64,000 nucleotides of DNA from Paraburkholderia caffeinilytica. Lineage in GTDB: Bacteria; Pseudomonadota; Gammaproteobacteria; Burkholderiales; Burkholderiaceae. Below the pieces are notes generated by a model, which did no database searches, was not told the DNA's origin, and worked only from the letters and a program-made list of their open reading frames with translations. The stretch is from contig NZ_CP031466.1 of assembly GCF_003368325.1 (NCBI RefSeq), forward strand, positions 1,798,001 to 1,862,000, in the 5' to 3' direction. The position numbers were made by a program, and so were the translations under genes. This document shows, piece after piece, positions 43,820 to 53,016 of this stretch (positions are counted from its first letter, which is position 1; each line of letters starts with the position of its first letter).

Positions 43820-45318
43820 ATCGCCTTGACGCACTCGAAGCCCGCTTGCGTGAAGATCTGCGCTGGCTGGAATTGCCCGCGCCCTCATGGGTCCCACCGC
43901 GTTTCGCCGGCGCCGAGCGCATACTCGATGTCGCCGTGATTGGCGGCGGCATGGCGGGGCTCGCCGCGGCAGCGGAACTGCGCTGGCTCGGCATCGACAA
44001 TCTGCAGGTGTTCGACCGCGCGCCATCGGGACACGAAGGCCCGTGGGTGTCGTTCGCACGAATGGAAACGCTGCGCTCGCCCAAGCAGCTCACCGGGCCC
44101 GCGCTGCGCATGCCGGCGCTCACATTTCGCGCGTGGTACGAAGCGCAATTCGGCACCGTCGCGTGGGATGCGCTCTACAAGATTCCGCGCACACAGTGGA
44201 TGGACTATCTGCGCTGGTATCGCCGCGTGCTCGATCTCCCGGTGCACAACGACACCACGTTGACCGCACTGCGTCCGCGCGACGACGGCCTGCTTGCTCT
44301 CGATCTCGTTGAAGCCGATGCACGGCGCACGGTGCTCGCGCGGCATGTCGTGCTCGCCACCGGGCGCGACGGTTTGGGCGGCCCGTCCGTGCCGGCAATC
44401 GCCAACACGGTTGCACGCCGCTATTGGGCGCACTCCGCGGATGCAATCGATTTCGCCGCATTGGCCGGCAAGCGCGTCGGTGTCGTCGGCGCGGGCGCGT
44501 CCGCCTTCGACAATGCGGCGACCGCGCTCGAAGCCGGTGCGGCCGGCGTCGATCTGTTTATCCGCCGTGACGACATTCCACGCGTGAACAAGCTGACGGG
44601 CATCGGCAGTCCGGGCCTCGTGCACGGTTTCGCCGATCTCGACGATCCGGTCAAATGGCGTTTCCTGCACTACGCGCAGGCCGAGCAAACGCCGCCGCCA
44701 CGAGACAGCGTGCTGCGGGTGTCACGCCATGCCGGCGCACGCTTTCACGTCGGCAGCCCGCTTGTTACGCTCGACGAGCTCGACGGCGCGCTCGCCGTGA
44801 CGACACCGAAAGGCCGCTACGTGGTGGACTTTCTGATCTTCGCGACCGGCTTTCACTCGGATATCGCCACGCGCGCCGAATTCGCGCCGTTCGCCCGCTT
44901 TGTGCGGCGCTGGAAAGACCGCTATCGCGCGGACCCGTCGCTGCCGTCGCACGAACTGGCCGAGTCGCCGGATCTCGGCGCCGCGTTCGCATTTCAGGAG
45001 CGCGAGCCCGGCACCTGTGCCGCACTGACGCGGATTCATTGCTTCAATCATGCGGCAAGCCTCAGCCACGGCAAGCTCTCCGGCGACATCCCCGCGATCA
45101 GCGACGGCGCGCAGCGCCTTGCGCGCGGCATCGCGAGCCGCCTGTTCGACGCGGATCGCGAGCGGCACTATCAGGCGCTGCTCGCCTTCGATACAGCAGA
45201 GCTGCGCGGGGACGAATGGACCGATGCGGATGCGTCGCCCGACACTTCTCGCGCTCGCCTGCAAGCAAAGAACACTGCTGAAAATGCCGCTGAAAACACC
45301 GCTGAAAACACCGATTAA
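43816..45318 (+). CDS. FAD/NAD(P)-dependent monooxygenase-like flavoprotein
   Basis: The 500-residue protein has two dinucleotide folds: VAVIGGGMAGLAAAAELRWL near residue 39 (FAD) and RVGVVGAGASAFDNAATALE near residue 221 (NADPH). The motif FLIFATGFHSD near 338 is typical of flavin monooxygenases and lysine/ornithine hydroxylases. The Baeyer-Villiger fingerprint FxGxxxHxxxW is not present. The tail is an in-frame repeat (NTAENAAENTAENTD). It forms a coupled operon with two AhpD-like genes. An oxidation step in catabolism of the imported substrate is my inference. Confidence 0.82.
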   Translation: MNRLDALEARLREDLRWLELPAPSWVPPRFAGAERILDVAVIGGGMAGLAAAAELRWLGIDNLQVFDRAPSGHEGPWVSFARMETLRSPKQLTGPALRMPALTFRAWYEAQFGTVAWDALYKIPRTQWMDYLRWYRRVLDLPVHNDTTLTALRPRDDGLLALDLVEADARRTVLARHVVLATGRDGLGGPSVPAIANTVARRYWAHSADAIDFAALAGKRVGVVGAGASAFDNAATALEAGAAGVDLFIRRDDIPRVNKLTGIGSPGLVHGFADLDDPVKWRFLHYAQAEQTPPPRDSVLRVSRHAGARFHVGSPLVTLDELDGALAVTTPKGRYVVDFLIFATGFHSDIATRAEFAPFARFVRRWKDRYRADPSLPSHELAESPDLGAAFAFQEREPGTCAALTRIHCFNHAASLSHGKLSGDIPAISDGAQRLARGIASRLFDADRERHYQALLAFDTAELRGDEWTDADASPDTSRARLQAKNTAENAAENTAENTD

Positions 45319-45333
45319 CCAGCCGGAGCAGAC

Positions 45334-45885
45334 ATGACCGATCTCGCGTCACCGACTCAACCTTCCGCGCCTTCGAGCGCCGACACCATCGATACGATCG
45401 ACGCCCTCGCCGGGCTGCCGGCCGGCAGCCCGCTCGCCGCGATCCGCCATGCCCGCGACAAGGTCGCGCTGCACACGCAACGCAGCGAAGACGCGTTGTT
45501 CGATCCGGCATTGCCCGACCTGTCGCTGCAGGAACGCCTGTTTGCCGCATGGTATGCCGCGCGCCTCTCGCTGGCTGACGATCTCGCCGACGCCTACACC
45601 GCGAAGCTCATCGCCGCCGGCGCCCAGCCGATCACGCTCGATGCGATCGAAGCGGGCACGCTCGACTCCGTCACCGACGCACGCCTGATCGCGATCCTCT
45701 CGCACGTCAAGTTGCTGACTATCAAGCCCATCGAAGCCCGTCCCGAGCATCTGCAAACGCTGCGGCAAGCCGGTATCACGACACGCGGCATCGTGGCCTT
45801 GTCGCAGCTGATTGCATTCGTCACCTATCAATTGCGCGTGGTAGCGGGCCTGAAAGCTTTGCGCGCCGCACAGGAGGCAGCATGA
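45334..45885 (+). CDS. CMD/AhpD-like domain protein without CxxC (Avi_7170-like)
   Basis: The 183-residue helical protein resembles a carboxymuconolactone-decarboxylase-like domain (LQERLFAAWYAARLSLADDL near residue 66, LSHVKLLTIKPIEARPEHLQ near 117, VALSQLIAFVTYQLRVVAGL near 150). No catalytic CxxC is present. It starts 15 nt after the flavoprotein and overlaps the next gene by 4 nt. Pairs of this protein with a CxxC-bearing partner are known to me as the Avi_7170/Avi_7169 families, recalled and not checked. The pair may form a complex. Confidence 0.72.
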   Translation: MTDLASPTQPSAPSSADTIDTIDALAGLPAGSPLAAIRHARDKVALHTQRSEDALFDPALPDLSLQERLFAAWYAARLSLADDLADAYTAKLIAAGAQPITLDAIEAGTLDSVTDARLIAILSHVKLLTIKPIEARPEHLQTLRQAGITTRGIVALSQLIAFVTYQLRVVAGLKALRAAQEAA

Positions 45886-46496
45886 GTCACGTGAACGCCG
45901 GCGCATCGCCGGTTGACCGGCTCAACGGCTTCACCTTCGATACGCTCGGCTGGCGCGCATGGCTCGATACGGTCAGCCTCGCCGGCGCCACACTCGAGCA
46001 GATCGCCGTCCTCGACGAGAGCCATCCGCATGCCAAGACCTCTGACTACTATCTGTTGCTGGTCCAGCAAGCGGAAATTCTGCGGCAGCGCTCAGGGGTC
46101 TTCAACGCGATCATGTATGCGCCAGGCGGCCTGCCGCGCGCCGAGCGCGAACTCGCCAGCACCGTGGTGTCGCGCGTAAACGGCTGCGTGTATTGCGCTT
46201 CGGTGCATGCGCAACGATTCGGCCAGCTCGCGAAGCGAACCGATGCGATCGAACAGGTTTTCGAGGACCCGTCGACGGCAGGCACCACGGAGCGCGAGCG
46301 CGCGATCATCCGGTACGCGATCGAACTGACTGACCACCCCGAAAATGTCGACGCCGCCGCTATCGAGCGGCTCGAAGCAAACGGGCTGACGCACGCGGAA
46401 ATTCTCGACCTGACGCACGCTATCGCGATCTTCGCGTGGGCCAACCGGCTGATGCTCACGCTTGGCGAGCCGGTGTTTGCGCAAGCCGGCGCGTGA
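45882..46496 (+). CDS. AhpD-like alkylhydroperoxidase domain protein (Avi_7169-like)
   Basis: The 204-residue protein carries the AhpD redox motif in VSRVNGCVYCASVHAQRFGQ (near residues 98-117) with CxxC and a His three residues later. ERERAIIRYAIELTDHPENV and ILDLTHAIAIFAWANRLM complete the helical fold. It may reduce hydroperoxides or handle a reactive product of the flavoprotein. It overlaps the previous gene by ATGA, so the two should be made together. Confidence 0.85.
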   Translation: MSHVNAGASPVDRLNGFTFDTLGWRAWLDTVSLAGATLEQIAVLDESHPHAKTSDYYLLLVQQAEILRQRSGVFNAIMYAPGGLPRAERELASTVVSRVNGCVYCASVHAQRFGQLAKRTDAIEQVFEDPSTAGTTERERAIIRYAIELTDHPENVDAAAIERLEANGLTHAEILDLTHAIAIFAWANRLMLTLGEPVFAQAGA

Positions 46497-46701
46497 TGCG
46501 CGGCGGTGCGTTGGCGCGTTGATGCGTCCGGGATGCAGGTGCCTGATGCTCAAGCTCGCCAAGTCAATGTTTCGGGCAGAACCCGCCCGGAAGGCAAATT
46601 CACGAATCAATTCTTTCAATCCGGGGCGCCTGGGCGTTCCGAATGGGCCGCAAGCCGCTTTGCGGTATCCTCACCGGCTCGTTCAGAAGGAGAATGGATT
46701 C

Positions 46702-47034
<333 letters not shown>

Positions 47035-47259
47035 TCGACGTGACGTATGCCACGCGCATGCGTCTTCACGACGACAAGCCGTAGCGCGACACAGCCGCAT
47101 GGCCCGGCGCTACGCGGCCGCTCCAGCGCACGCCGATCCACGATGGCTGCGCTGACACCGCCTATATATCGCGGCGATTTTTGACGCGCTTCAAATTCGC
47201 ACGCGCGGCGGGCATAGTAAAACGTATCCCCAGACTCACCGGACACGACAGGAACACGC

Positions 47260-47850
47260 ATGAGCACCACCCGCCCCGCGCCCTCCACGCCCCGTTCAAC
47301 CGGCTCGACCAGCACCGAACCCGTGATCCGCGACGCCACCGAAGCCGATCTGCCCGCGATCCAGGCGATCTACGCGCATCACGTTCTGACCGGCGTCGCT
47401 TCGTTCGAAGAAATCCCACCCTCCGTCGACGACCTGCGCACGCGCCTCGCGTCGGTGCGCAGTCATGGGCTGCCGTACATGGTGGTCGAGATCGACGGCG
47501 AAGTCGCCGGCTATTGTTACGCGACGCCGTACCGGCCGCGCGCCGCCTATCGCAACACCATCGAAGATTCCATCTACGTCGGCGACGCGTATCGCGGGCG
47601 AGGCCTCGGGCGCGTGCTGCTGCAGGCGCTGATCGACCGTTGCGAAACCGGACCGTGGCGCCAGATGGTCGCCGTCATCGCCGACGGCGGCAGCGGCGGT
47701 TCGCTGTCCCTGCATACGCAGTTGGGCTTCGAATTGACCGGTACGCTGAAGGCGGTCGGCTTCAAACACGGCCGGTGGCTCGACACCACGCTGATGCAGC
47801 GGACGTTGGGCGCGGGCGATTCGACCGTGCCGGACGGCGTGGCGCGGTAA
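47260..47850 (+). CDS. GNAT acetyltransferase, phosphinothricin-acetyltransferase-like
   Basis: The 196-residue protein has a 20-residue Ser/Thr/Pro lead and a GNAT fold: IRDATEADLPAIQAIYAHHV near residue 23, SFEEIPPS near 48, the acetyl-CoA loop VGDAYRGRGLGRVLLQALID near 107, and LGFELTGTLKAVGFKHGRW near 158. The family acetylates phosphinothricin, methionine sulfone or similar amines. It lies 9 bp before a MerR gene on the same strand. Confidence 0.9.
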   Translation: MSTTRPAPSTPRSTGSTSTEPVIRDATEADLPAIQAIYAHHVLTGVASFEEIPPSVDDLRTRLASVRSHGLPYMVVEIDGEVAGYCYATPYRPRAAYRNTIEDSIYVGDAYRGRGLGRVLLQALIDRCETGPWRQMVAVIADGGSGGSLSLHTQLGFELTGTLKAVGFKHGRWLDTTLMQRTLGAGDSTVPDGVAR

Positions 47851-47859
47851 AATCCCTCC

Positions 47860-48726
47860 ATGCCCAATACGCCGCCCCCCATTCCGCCCTCACCCGACGG
47901 TTCGACCATCCCGGCAAGCGCCACGCCGCGCAACGAATACACCGTCGACGAACTCGCACGCGTTACCGACACCACCGTGCGCAACGTGCGCGCCTATCAG
48001 GACCGCGGCCTGCTCGAGCCGCCGGAAAAGCGCGGCCGCGTCGGCGTGTATGACGACACGCACGTCTCGCGTCTGAAGCTGATCAACCATCTGCTCGCGC
48101 GCGGCTACACGCTCGCGAACATCCAGGATCTGATCAAGGCCGTCGACGAAGGCCACGATCTGCGTTCTATCCTCGGCCTTGAAACCGCGATCGGCAGCCG
48201 CTGGTCGCGCGAGCGGCCAAAAAAATACTCGCTGCTCGAACTGCTGCAAATGTTCGGCGACAAGGCCTCGCCGAGCGCCCTCGGCAAAGCGGTCGATCTG
48301 GGTCTGCTCGAGCGCGACGGCCTCTCTTTCGTGTCCGGCAGCCCAACGGCGCTGGCCGCCGGCGCGACCATGGCCAAGGAAGGCATTCCGCTCGCCGACC
48401 TGCTCGACGCCGTGGGTATTGCCAGACCGCATTTCAACGCGGTCGCCAAGGCGCTGGTCGATCTGGTGGTACGCCAACTGGATCGCTATGACGCCGACGC
48501 CCTGCCGCCGCCCGCCGACGTGCCCGCTCTCGTCGACGCGATCTGGCGGGTGCGGCCGCTGGCGATGGTGCTGGTGGAAAGCGAAATGAACCGCGCGCTG
48601 GAAGAAGCCTCCGGCGATTATCTCGGCGACCGGGTCGCGGCGATCATGGAAAAGAAGCTGGGCCACGCGCCCGACGGTACGGCGGCCGAGCGCGGAGCGA
48701 CGAAGAAAAATAAACCCAGGAAGTAG
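47860..48726 (+). CDS. MerR-family transcriptional regulator
   Basis: The 288-residue protein has a MerR winged helix at residues 28-95 (YTVDELARVTDTTVRNVRAY; QDRGLLEPPEKRGRVGVYDD; HVSRLKLINHLLARGYTLAN). The long C-terminal part has no recognised ligand site. It follows the acetyltransferase closely and is probably co-transcribed with it. Both ends are low complexity (Pro/Ser start, Lys-rich finish). Confidence 0.88.
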   Translation: MPNTPPPIPPSPDGSTIPASATPRNEYTVDELARVTDTTVRNVRAYQDRGLLEPPEKRGRVGVYDDTHVSRLKLINHLLARGYTLANIQDLIKAVDEGHDLRSILGLETAIGSRWSRERPKKYSLLELLQMFGDKASPSALGKAVDLGLLERDGLSFVSGSPTALAAGATMAKEGIPLADLLDAVGIARPHFNAVAKALVDLVVRQLDRYDADALPPPADVPALVDAIWRVRPLAMVLVESEMNRALEEASGDYLGDRVAAIMEKKLGHAPDGTAAERGATKKNKPRK

Positions 48727-48935
48727 GGTTAAGCGCAGGGCTACTCGCCGGCCATTTTCCCTCGCTAGCGGCTCGCGTCCGCGAGCAGGCACGTGCCCTT
48801 TCAGCGCTCAACCAGCCGCTTTCATGCCCGAGCCGTTCGCGCGCGCGTCATATTCAAATCTGCATTGCTTCGTTTGATCGGCGGGACGTCCATGCGACTA
48901 TCGTCGACCAATCGAACGCAATGGAGATTCGCCGA

Positions 48936-49931
48936 ATGCCCCGCCATACCCGCATTTCGCTTCACGTCGCCGCCACGTTGCTGACGGCGCTCGCCACTTT
49001 GAGCGCGACGGCGCAAAGCACCAGTAACGGCAACGAACCGGCCAACGTGCTGCGCATCGGCTATCAGAAATCAGGCTTGCTCGCCATCCTCAAAGCGCAA
49101 GGCTCGCTCGACGAAAAACTCAAGCCGCTCGGCTACAGCATCAAATGGTTCGAGTTTCCGGCCGGACCGCAATTGCTCGAAGCGCTGAACGCGAACAGCG
49201 TCGATTTCGGCTACACCGGTGCGCCGCCACCCGTGTTCGCGCAGGCCGGTGGCGTGCGCTTCGTGTACGTGGGGGCGGAACCGTCCGGACGTCATGCCGA
49301 AGCGATTCTGGTCCGAAACGATTCGACGCTGCACGACGTGGCGGAATTGAAGGGCAAACGCGTCGCGCTTCAGAAGGGCTCGAGCGCGAACTATCTGCTG
49401 CTCGAAGCGCTGAAAAAAGCCGGCCTGCGTTACGAGGACATCCACCCGGTGTATCTGGCGCCCGCCGATGCACGCGCCGCCTTCGAAGGCGGCACCGTCG
49501 ATGCATGGGTGATCTGGGACCCGTACTACGCGTCGGCGCAGCAGACACTAAAAGCGCGCACCCTCGTGGACTATTCGGAGCTCAACAGCCCTCACAACTT
49601 CTATGAAGCGACCCGCGACTTCGCGCAGCAGCATCCGGATGTGGTCGGCGCGATTCTCGGACAATTGCGCACCACCGGGCTGTGGGTCAACGATCATCCG
49701 GTGGAAACTGCCGCACTGATCGCGCCGAAGGTCGGTCTGGATCAGAAGCTGGTCGAGACCTGGGTGCGCCGCTATCCGTACGGCACCACCGCCGTGACCG
49801 ACGAGATCGTCCGCTCGCAGCAGGTGGTCGCCGATGCGTTTTACGGCGCGCATCTGATTCCACAAAAAATCACGGTGAAGGACAACGTCTGGCAAAACCG
49901 CGAGGTGGCCGCCAGTCTGGCGCAAAAATAA
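48936..49931 (+). CDS. SsuA-like ABC substrate-binding protein for sulfonate-type ligands, orphan
   Basis: The 331-residue protein has a signal peptide (MPRHTRISLHVAATLLTALA, cleavage after SATAQS or nearby) and an SsuA/NMT1 fold: LRIGYQKSGLLAILKAQGSL near residue 38, NSVDFGYTGAPPPVFAQAGG near 82, GKRVALQKGSSANYLLLEAL near 129 and VDAWVIWDPYYASAQQTL near 182. GGAG 9-12 nt before 48936 favours this start over the ATG at 48921. No ATPase or permease lies beside it, so it must use another transporter. Confidence 0.88.
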   Translation: MPRHTRISLHVAATLLTALATLSATAQSTSNGNEPANVLRIGYQKSGLLAILKAQGSLDEKLKPLGYSIKWFEFPAGPQLLEALNANSVDFGYTGAPPPVFAQAGGVRFVYVGAEPSGRHAEAILVRNDSTLHDVAELKGKRVALQKGSSANYLLLEALKKAGLRYEDIHPVYLAPADARAAFEGGTVDAWVIWDPYYASAQQTLKARTLVDYSELNSPHNFYEATRDFAQQHPDVVGAILGQLRTTGLWVNDHPVETAALIAPKVGLDQKLVETWVRRYPYGTTAVTDEIVRSQQVVADAFYGAHLIPQKITVKDNVWQNREVAASLAQK

Positions 49932-50345
49932 ACGTTGGCAGTTGGAGAAACACGGGGCAACCCATTAATCCACCAACCCATTACTTCGCCATCCGTATCA
50001 AATCATCTCATGACGCTGCAACGGCTTGAGGAAATAGTTTCTTAGGCCCACGCCATATTGCACGGGCCCCGTTATTCAATCGATAACGGAGCCACGACAA
50101 AACGCCCCTTCACGTCGCCATTGCGCGCCGCCCGCCCTTCGCATCCGGAAATCTGATCTGTTAAAAAGTTTGTACGGATAGAACTTTCCTTTTAAGAAGC
50201 GGTCCCTTCTCCGCACGCTTTAATCGCGTCATTTTCCGGATACCGGCTCGTCACTCGCGTTGCGCGAACGCGCGGTGTCCATGCTTTTTTCAAACCATGC
50301 GGCCGATAACATGCCGCCGCTTTAAAAATCAGGACCGTCAAGGCC
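49932..50345. other. 414-bp spacer between the binding-protein and MscS genes, no gene seen
   Basis: I see no coding frame with family similarity and no good terminator. GAACTTTCC near 50180 looks like half of an extracytoplasmic-function sigma site, but a matching -10 element is absent. Confidence 0.55.
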
Positions 50346-51245
50346 ATGCAGAATCTACTCGCTGAGATCCACCCCGACCGGTGGACCTTCCTTTGGGACG
50401 CACTCACCACGATCTCGATGCGCCTGTGCGCGGCCGCGGTGCTATTGATGGTGGGCTGGTGGGTCGCCCGCCGCGTCGCACGCTCGCTCAACCGGCTGCT
50501 CGCGAGCCAGTCGCGCATGGACGCCACGCTGCGTCCGGTCATCTGCGACACCTGCCTGTGGAGCATTCGCGTCGTCTCGATCATCGGTGCGCTGTCGCAA
50601 CTGGGTATTCAGACGGCGAGCATCGTCGCCGTGCTCGGCGCCGCCGGCCTCGCTATCGGTCTCGCGCTGCAGGGCACGATGCAGAACATTGCGGCCGGCA
50701 TCATGCTTTTGCTGTTGCGGCCGTTCAAGGTGGGCGATTCGATTGATGCCGGCACGGGCAATGTGTCGGGCACCGTCGAAGAAATCAGCCTGTTCACAAC
50801 GCGTCTCACGAAGGCCGACGGCATTTGCGAATACGTGCCGAACAGCGCGCTGTGGAGCAATTCAATCCGCAATTACAACCGCAATCCGACCCGCCGCCTC
50901 GATCTCGAAGTGGAAATCTCGGTGCGCGACGACGTCGAGCAGGCGCTGGCCGCATTGCGCAATCTGGCCGCTGCCGACCCGCGCGCGCTGCAAAAGCCCG
51001 CGCCGCAGGTGATGGTGGCCCGTTTCGACGACAGCACCGTGGTCCTGAACATCCGCGTATGGGCCAACATCGACGCGTTCTGGGACATGCGCTGGGACCT
51101 CGCTCGCCAGGTCCGTCAAACGCTCACCGACGCGCAATGCGGCTTGCCGGTTCGCACACGTGAACTGCATATCGTGCAAAGCAACGACGCTGGCGAGTCC
51201 GCTGCGACCCGCGTGACGGCCGCGCCTAAGGCTTCGGTGCGATAG
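50346..51245 (+). CDS. Small-conductance mechanosensitive channel (MscS family)
   Basis: The 299-residue protein has three membrane helices and the pore helix of MscS (VLGAAGLAIGLALQGTMQNI near residue 97), followed by the beta domain (LRPFKVGDSIDAGTGNVSGT near 126, VEEISLFTTRLTKADGICEY, VPNSALWSNSIRNYN). It should open on osmotic downshock in the inner membrane. It stands alone. The C-terminal tail after residue 280 is not conserved. Confidence 0.93.
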   Translation: MQNLLAEIHPDRWTFLWDALTTISMRLCAAAVLLMVGWWVARRVARSLNRLLASQSRMDATLRPVICDTCLWSIRVVSIIGALSQLGIQTASIVAVLGAAGLAIGLALQGTMQNIAAGIMLLLLRPFKVGDSIDAGTGNVSGTVEEISLFTTRLTKADGICEYVPNSALWSNSIRNYNRNPTRRLDLEVEISVRDDVEQALAALRNLAAADPRALQKPAPQVMVARFDDSTVVLNIRVWANIDAFWDMRWDLARQVRQTLTDAQCGLPVRTRELHIVQSNDAGESAATRVTAAPKASVR

Positions 51246-51286
51246 CGCATAGAGTTTCCCGTCTAACCCGCTGCTTGCGTCATCCG

Positions 51287-51322
51287 TTGACAGCCACTAT
51301 TGTTACATCAATCAATGTAACA
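51287..51322 (+). promoter_or_regulatory. Promoter with 22-bp palindromic operator before the monooxygenase operon
   Basis: TTGACA (51287-51292) is a perfect -35 box. The expected -10 zone is covered by a palindrome at 51301-51322, TGTTACAT-N6-ATGTAACA, with perfect 8-bp arms. A repressor, perhaps TetR-type, bound here would block the promoter. No such regulator gene is adjacent. Confidence 0.7.
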
Positions 51323-51353
51323 GTTAAGAGCGAACAACAAGGAGACGGATCGG

Positions 51354-52958
51354 ATGAACGCACGCACGATGCCTCCCGACGACGCGGCGCCTGGCGCGTC
51401 CGCGCCCGTCGATACCGATATCGCCATCATCGGCTCCGGCTTTGCGGGCCTCGGCATGGCGATCCGCCTGCGGCAAGCCGGCCTGACCGATTTCATGATT
51501 GCCGAAAAGGCCGAGTCGGTCGGCGGCACCTGGCGCGACAACCACTACCCCGGTTGCGCCTGCGACGTGCAATCCCACGTCTATTCGTTTTCCTTCGCCC
51601 CGAATCCGCGCTGGACCCGCATGTTCGCGCGCCAGCCGGAAATTCGTGCGTATCTGGAAGAATGCACGCAGCGCTTCGGCATCCAGCGTCATCTGCGCTT
51701 CGGCCATGAACTGGCCTCCGCGATCTACGACGAAACCCGCCACCGCTGGCAACTGACATTCGCGAACGGCCGGCAATGGTCGGCGCGCGTGTTGATCTCG
51801 GGCATGGGCGGACTGTCGCGTGCGGCCCTGCCGAACATTCCCGGCATCGAGACATTCAAGGGCAAAGCGTTCCACTCGCAGCATTGGGACCACACGTATC
51901 CGCTCGAAGGCAAACGCGTCGCGGTGATCGGCACCGGTGCAAGCGCGATCCAGTTCGTGCCGCAGATCGCGCCGCGCGTCTCGCATCTGAACCTGTTCCA
52001 GCGCACGCCGCCGTGGATCATGCCGAAGGCCGACCGTGCGGTGAAGCCATTCGAACAATGGTTGTTCAAGCATCTGCCGTTCACGCAGAAAATCATGCGT
52101 TCGGCGCTCTACTGCATGCTCGAATCGCGCGCCTTCGGCTTCGCGATTCATCCTTCGCTCATGAAGACCGCGCAGAAAGTCGCGGAGCGGCATCTGCGCC
52201 GCCAGGTGCCCGATCCGCAATTGCGCGCCACGCTCACGCCGAACTACACGATGGGCTGCAAGCGCATCCTGATCTCGAACGACTACTTCCCGGCGCTGTC
52301 ACGCCAGAACGTGTCGGTGACGACCACCGGCATTGCCCGCGTCGAGGAAGATGCGGTGATCACGACCGACGGTGCCCGCCATCCGGCCGACTGCCTGATC
52401 TTCGGCACCGGCTTTCAGGTGGCCGATCCGTTTCCGGCCGGCGTGGTGCGCGGCCGTGGCGGCGTCGACATCGTCGATACGTGGCGCGATGGCGCGCATG
52501 CGTATCTCGGTACGACACTGCCTGGTTATCCGAACTTCTTCATGATCGTCGGCCCGAACACAGGCCTCGGTCACAACTCGATGGTGTTCATGATCGAGTC
52601 GCAGGTCGAGTACGTTCTGCGCGCGCTGAAGACGATGAACGCGGAACGCGCCGATGCGATCGAAGTGCGTCCGCAGGTCGAGCGCGCCTACAACGAGCAG
52701 ATCCAGCTGAAACTCGGCCGCGCGATCTGGTCGACGGGTGGCTGCAAGAGCTGGTATCTCGATCCGAAAACCGGCAAGAACACCACGCTATGGCCGGGGT
52801 TTGCCTACAAGTTCCGCCAGGCGACCCGCACTTTCAGCATGGACGACTACCTCGCGTATTCGCCCGTGCGGCAACCGCTGAGCGGACACGATGGTTCACC
52901 GCCGCAGCCCGTGCATGCGCATGGGAACGCGGCCACGGCGTCCGCGGAAGCAACCTGA
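51354..52958 (+). CDS. Baeyer-Villiger-type flavin monooxygenase
   Basis: The 534-residue protein has the FAD loop IAIIGSGFAGLGMAIRLRQA near residue 23, the Baeyer-Villiger fingerprint FKGKAFHSQHWD near 165-176 and the NADPH loop VAVIGTGASAIQFVPQIAP near 186. DNHYPGCACDVQSHVYSFSF near 62 is also conserved in this class. It turns ketones into esters or lactones. AAGGAG lies 10 nt before the ATG. The SDR and hydrolases that follow fit an alcohol-to-ketone-to-ester-to-acid route. Confidence 0.93.
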   Translation: MNARTMPPDDAAPGASAPVDTDIAIIGSGFAGLGMAIRLRQAGLTDFMIAEKAESVGGTWRDNHYPGCACDVQSHVYSFSFAPNPRWTRMFARQPEIRAYLEECTQRFGIQRHLRFGHELASAIYDETRHRWQLTFANGRQWSARVLISGMGGLSRAALPNIPGIETFKGKAFHSQHWDHTYPLEGKRVAVIGTGASAIQFVPQIAPRVSHLNLFQRTPPWIMPKADRAVKPFEQWLFKHLPFTQKIMRSALYCMLESRAFGFAIHPSLMKTAQKVAERHLRRQVPDPQLRATLTPNYTMGCKRILISNDYFPALSRQNVSVTTTGIARVEEDAVITTDGARHPADCLIFGTGFQVADPFPAGVVRGRGGVDIVDTWRDGAHAYLGTTLPGYPNFFMIVGPNTGLGHNSMVFMIESQVEYVLRALKTMNAERADAIEVRPQVERAYNEQIQLKLGRAIWSTGGCKSWYLDPKTGKNTTLWPGFAYKFRQATRTFSMDDYLAYSPVRQPLSGHDGSPPQPVHAHGNAATASAEAT

Positions 52959-53016
52959 CAAAAGCACGACCCGAATAAACATAACGACAAGGCACCGTTC
53001 AGGGAGGAAATAAACC

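Noticed and set aside
48771..48786. Hairpin GCTCGCG-TC-CGCGAGC after the MerR gene as a terminator
   Set aside because: The loop is only 2 nt and no T-tract follows on either strand.
50175..50215. Extracytoplasmic-function sigma promoter before the MscS gene
   Set aside because: GAACTT is present, but the sequence 16 nt downstream (TCCCT) does not match a -10 element.
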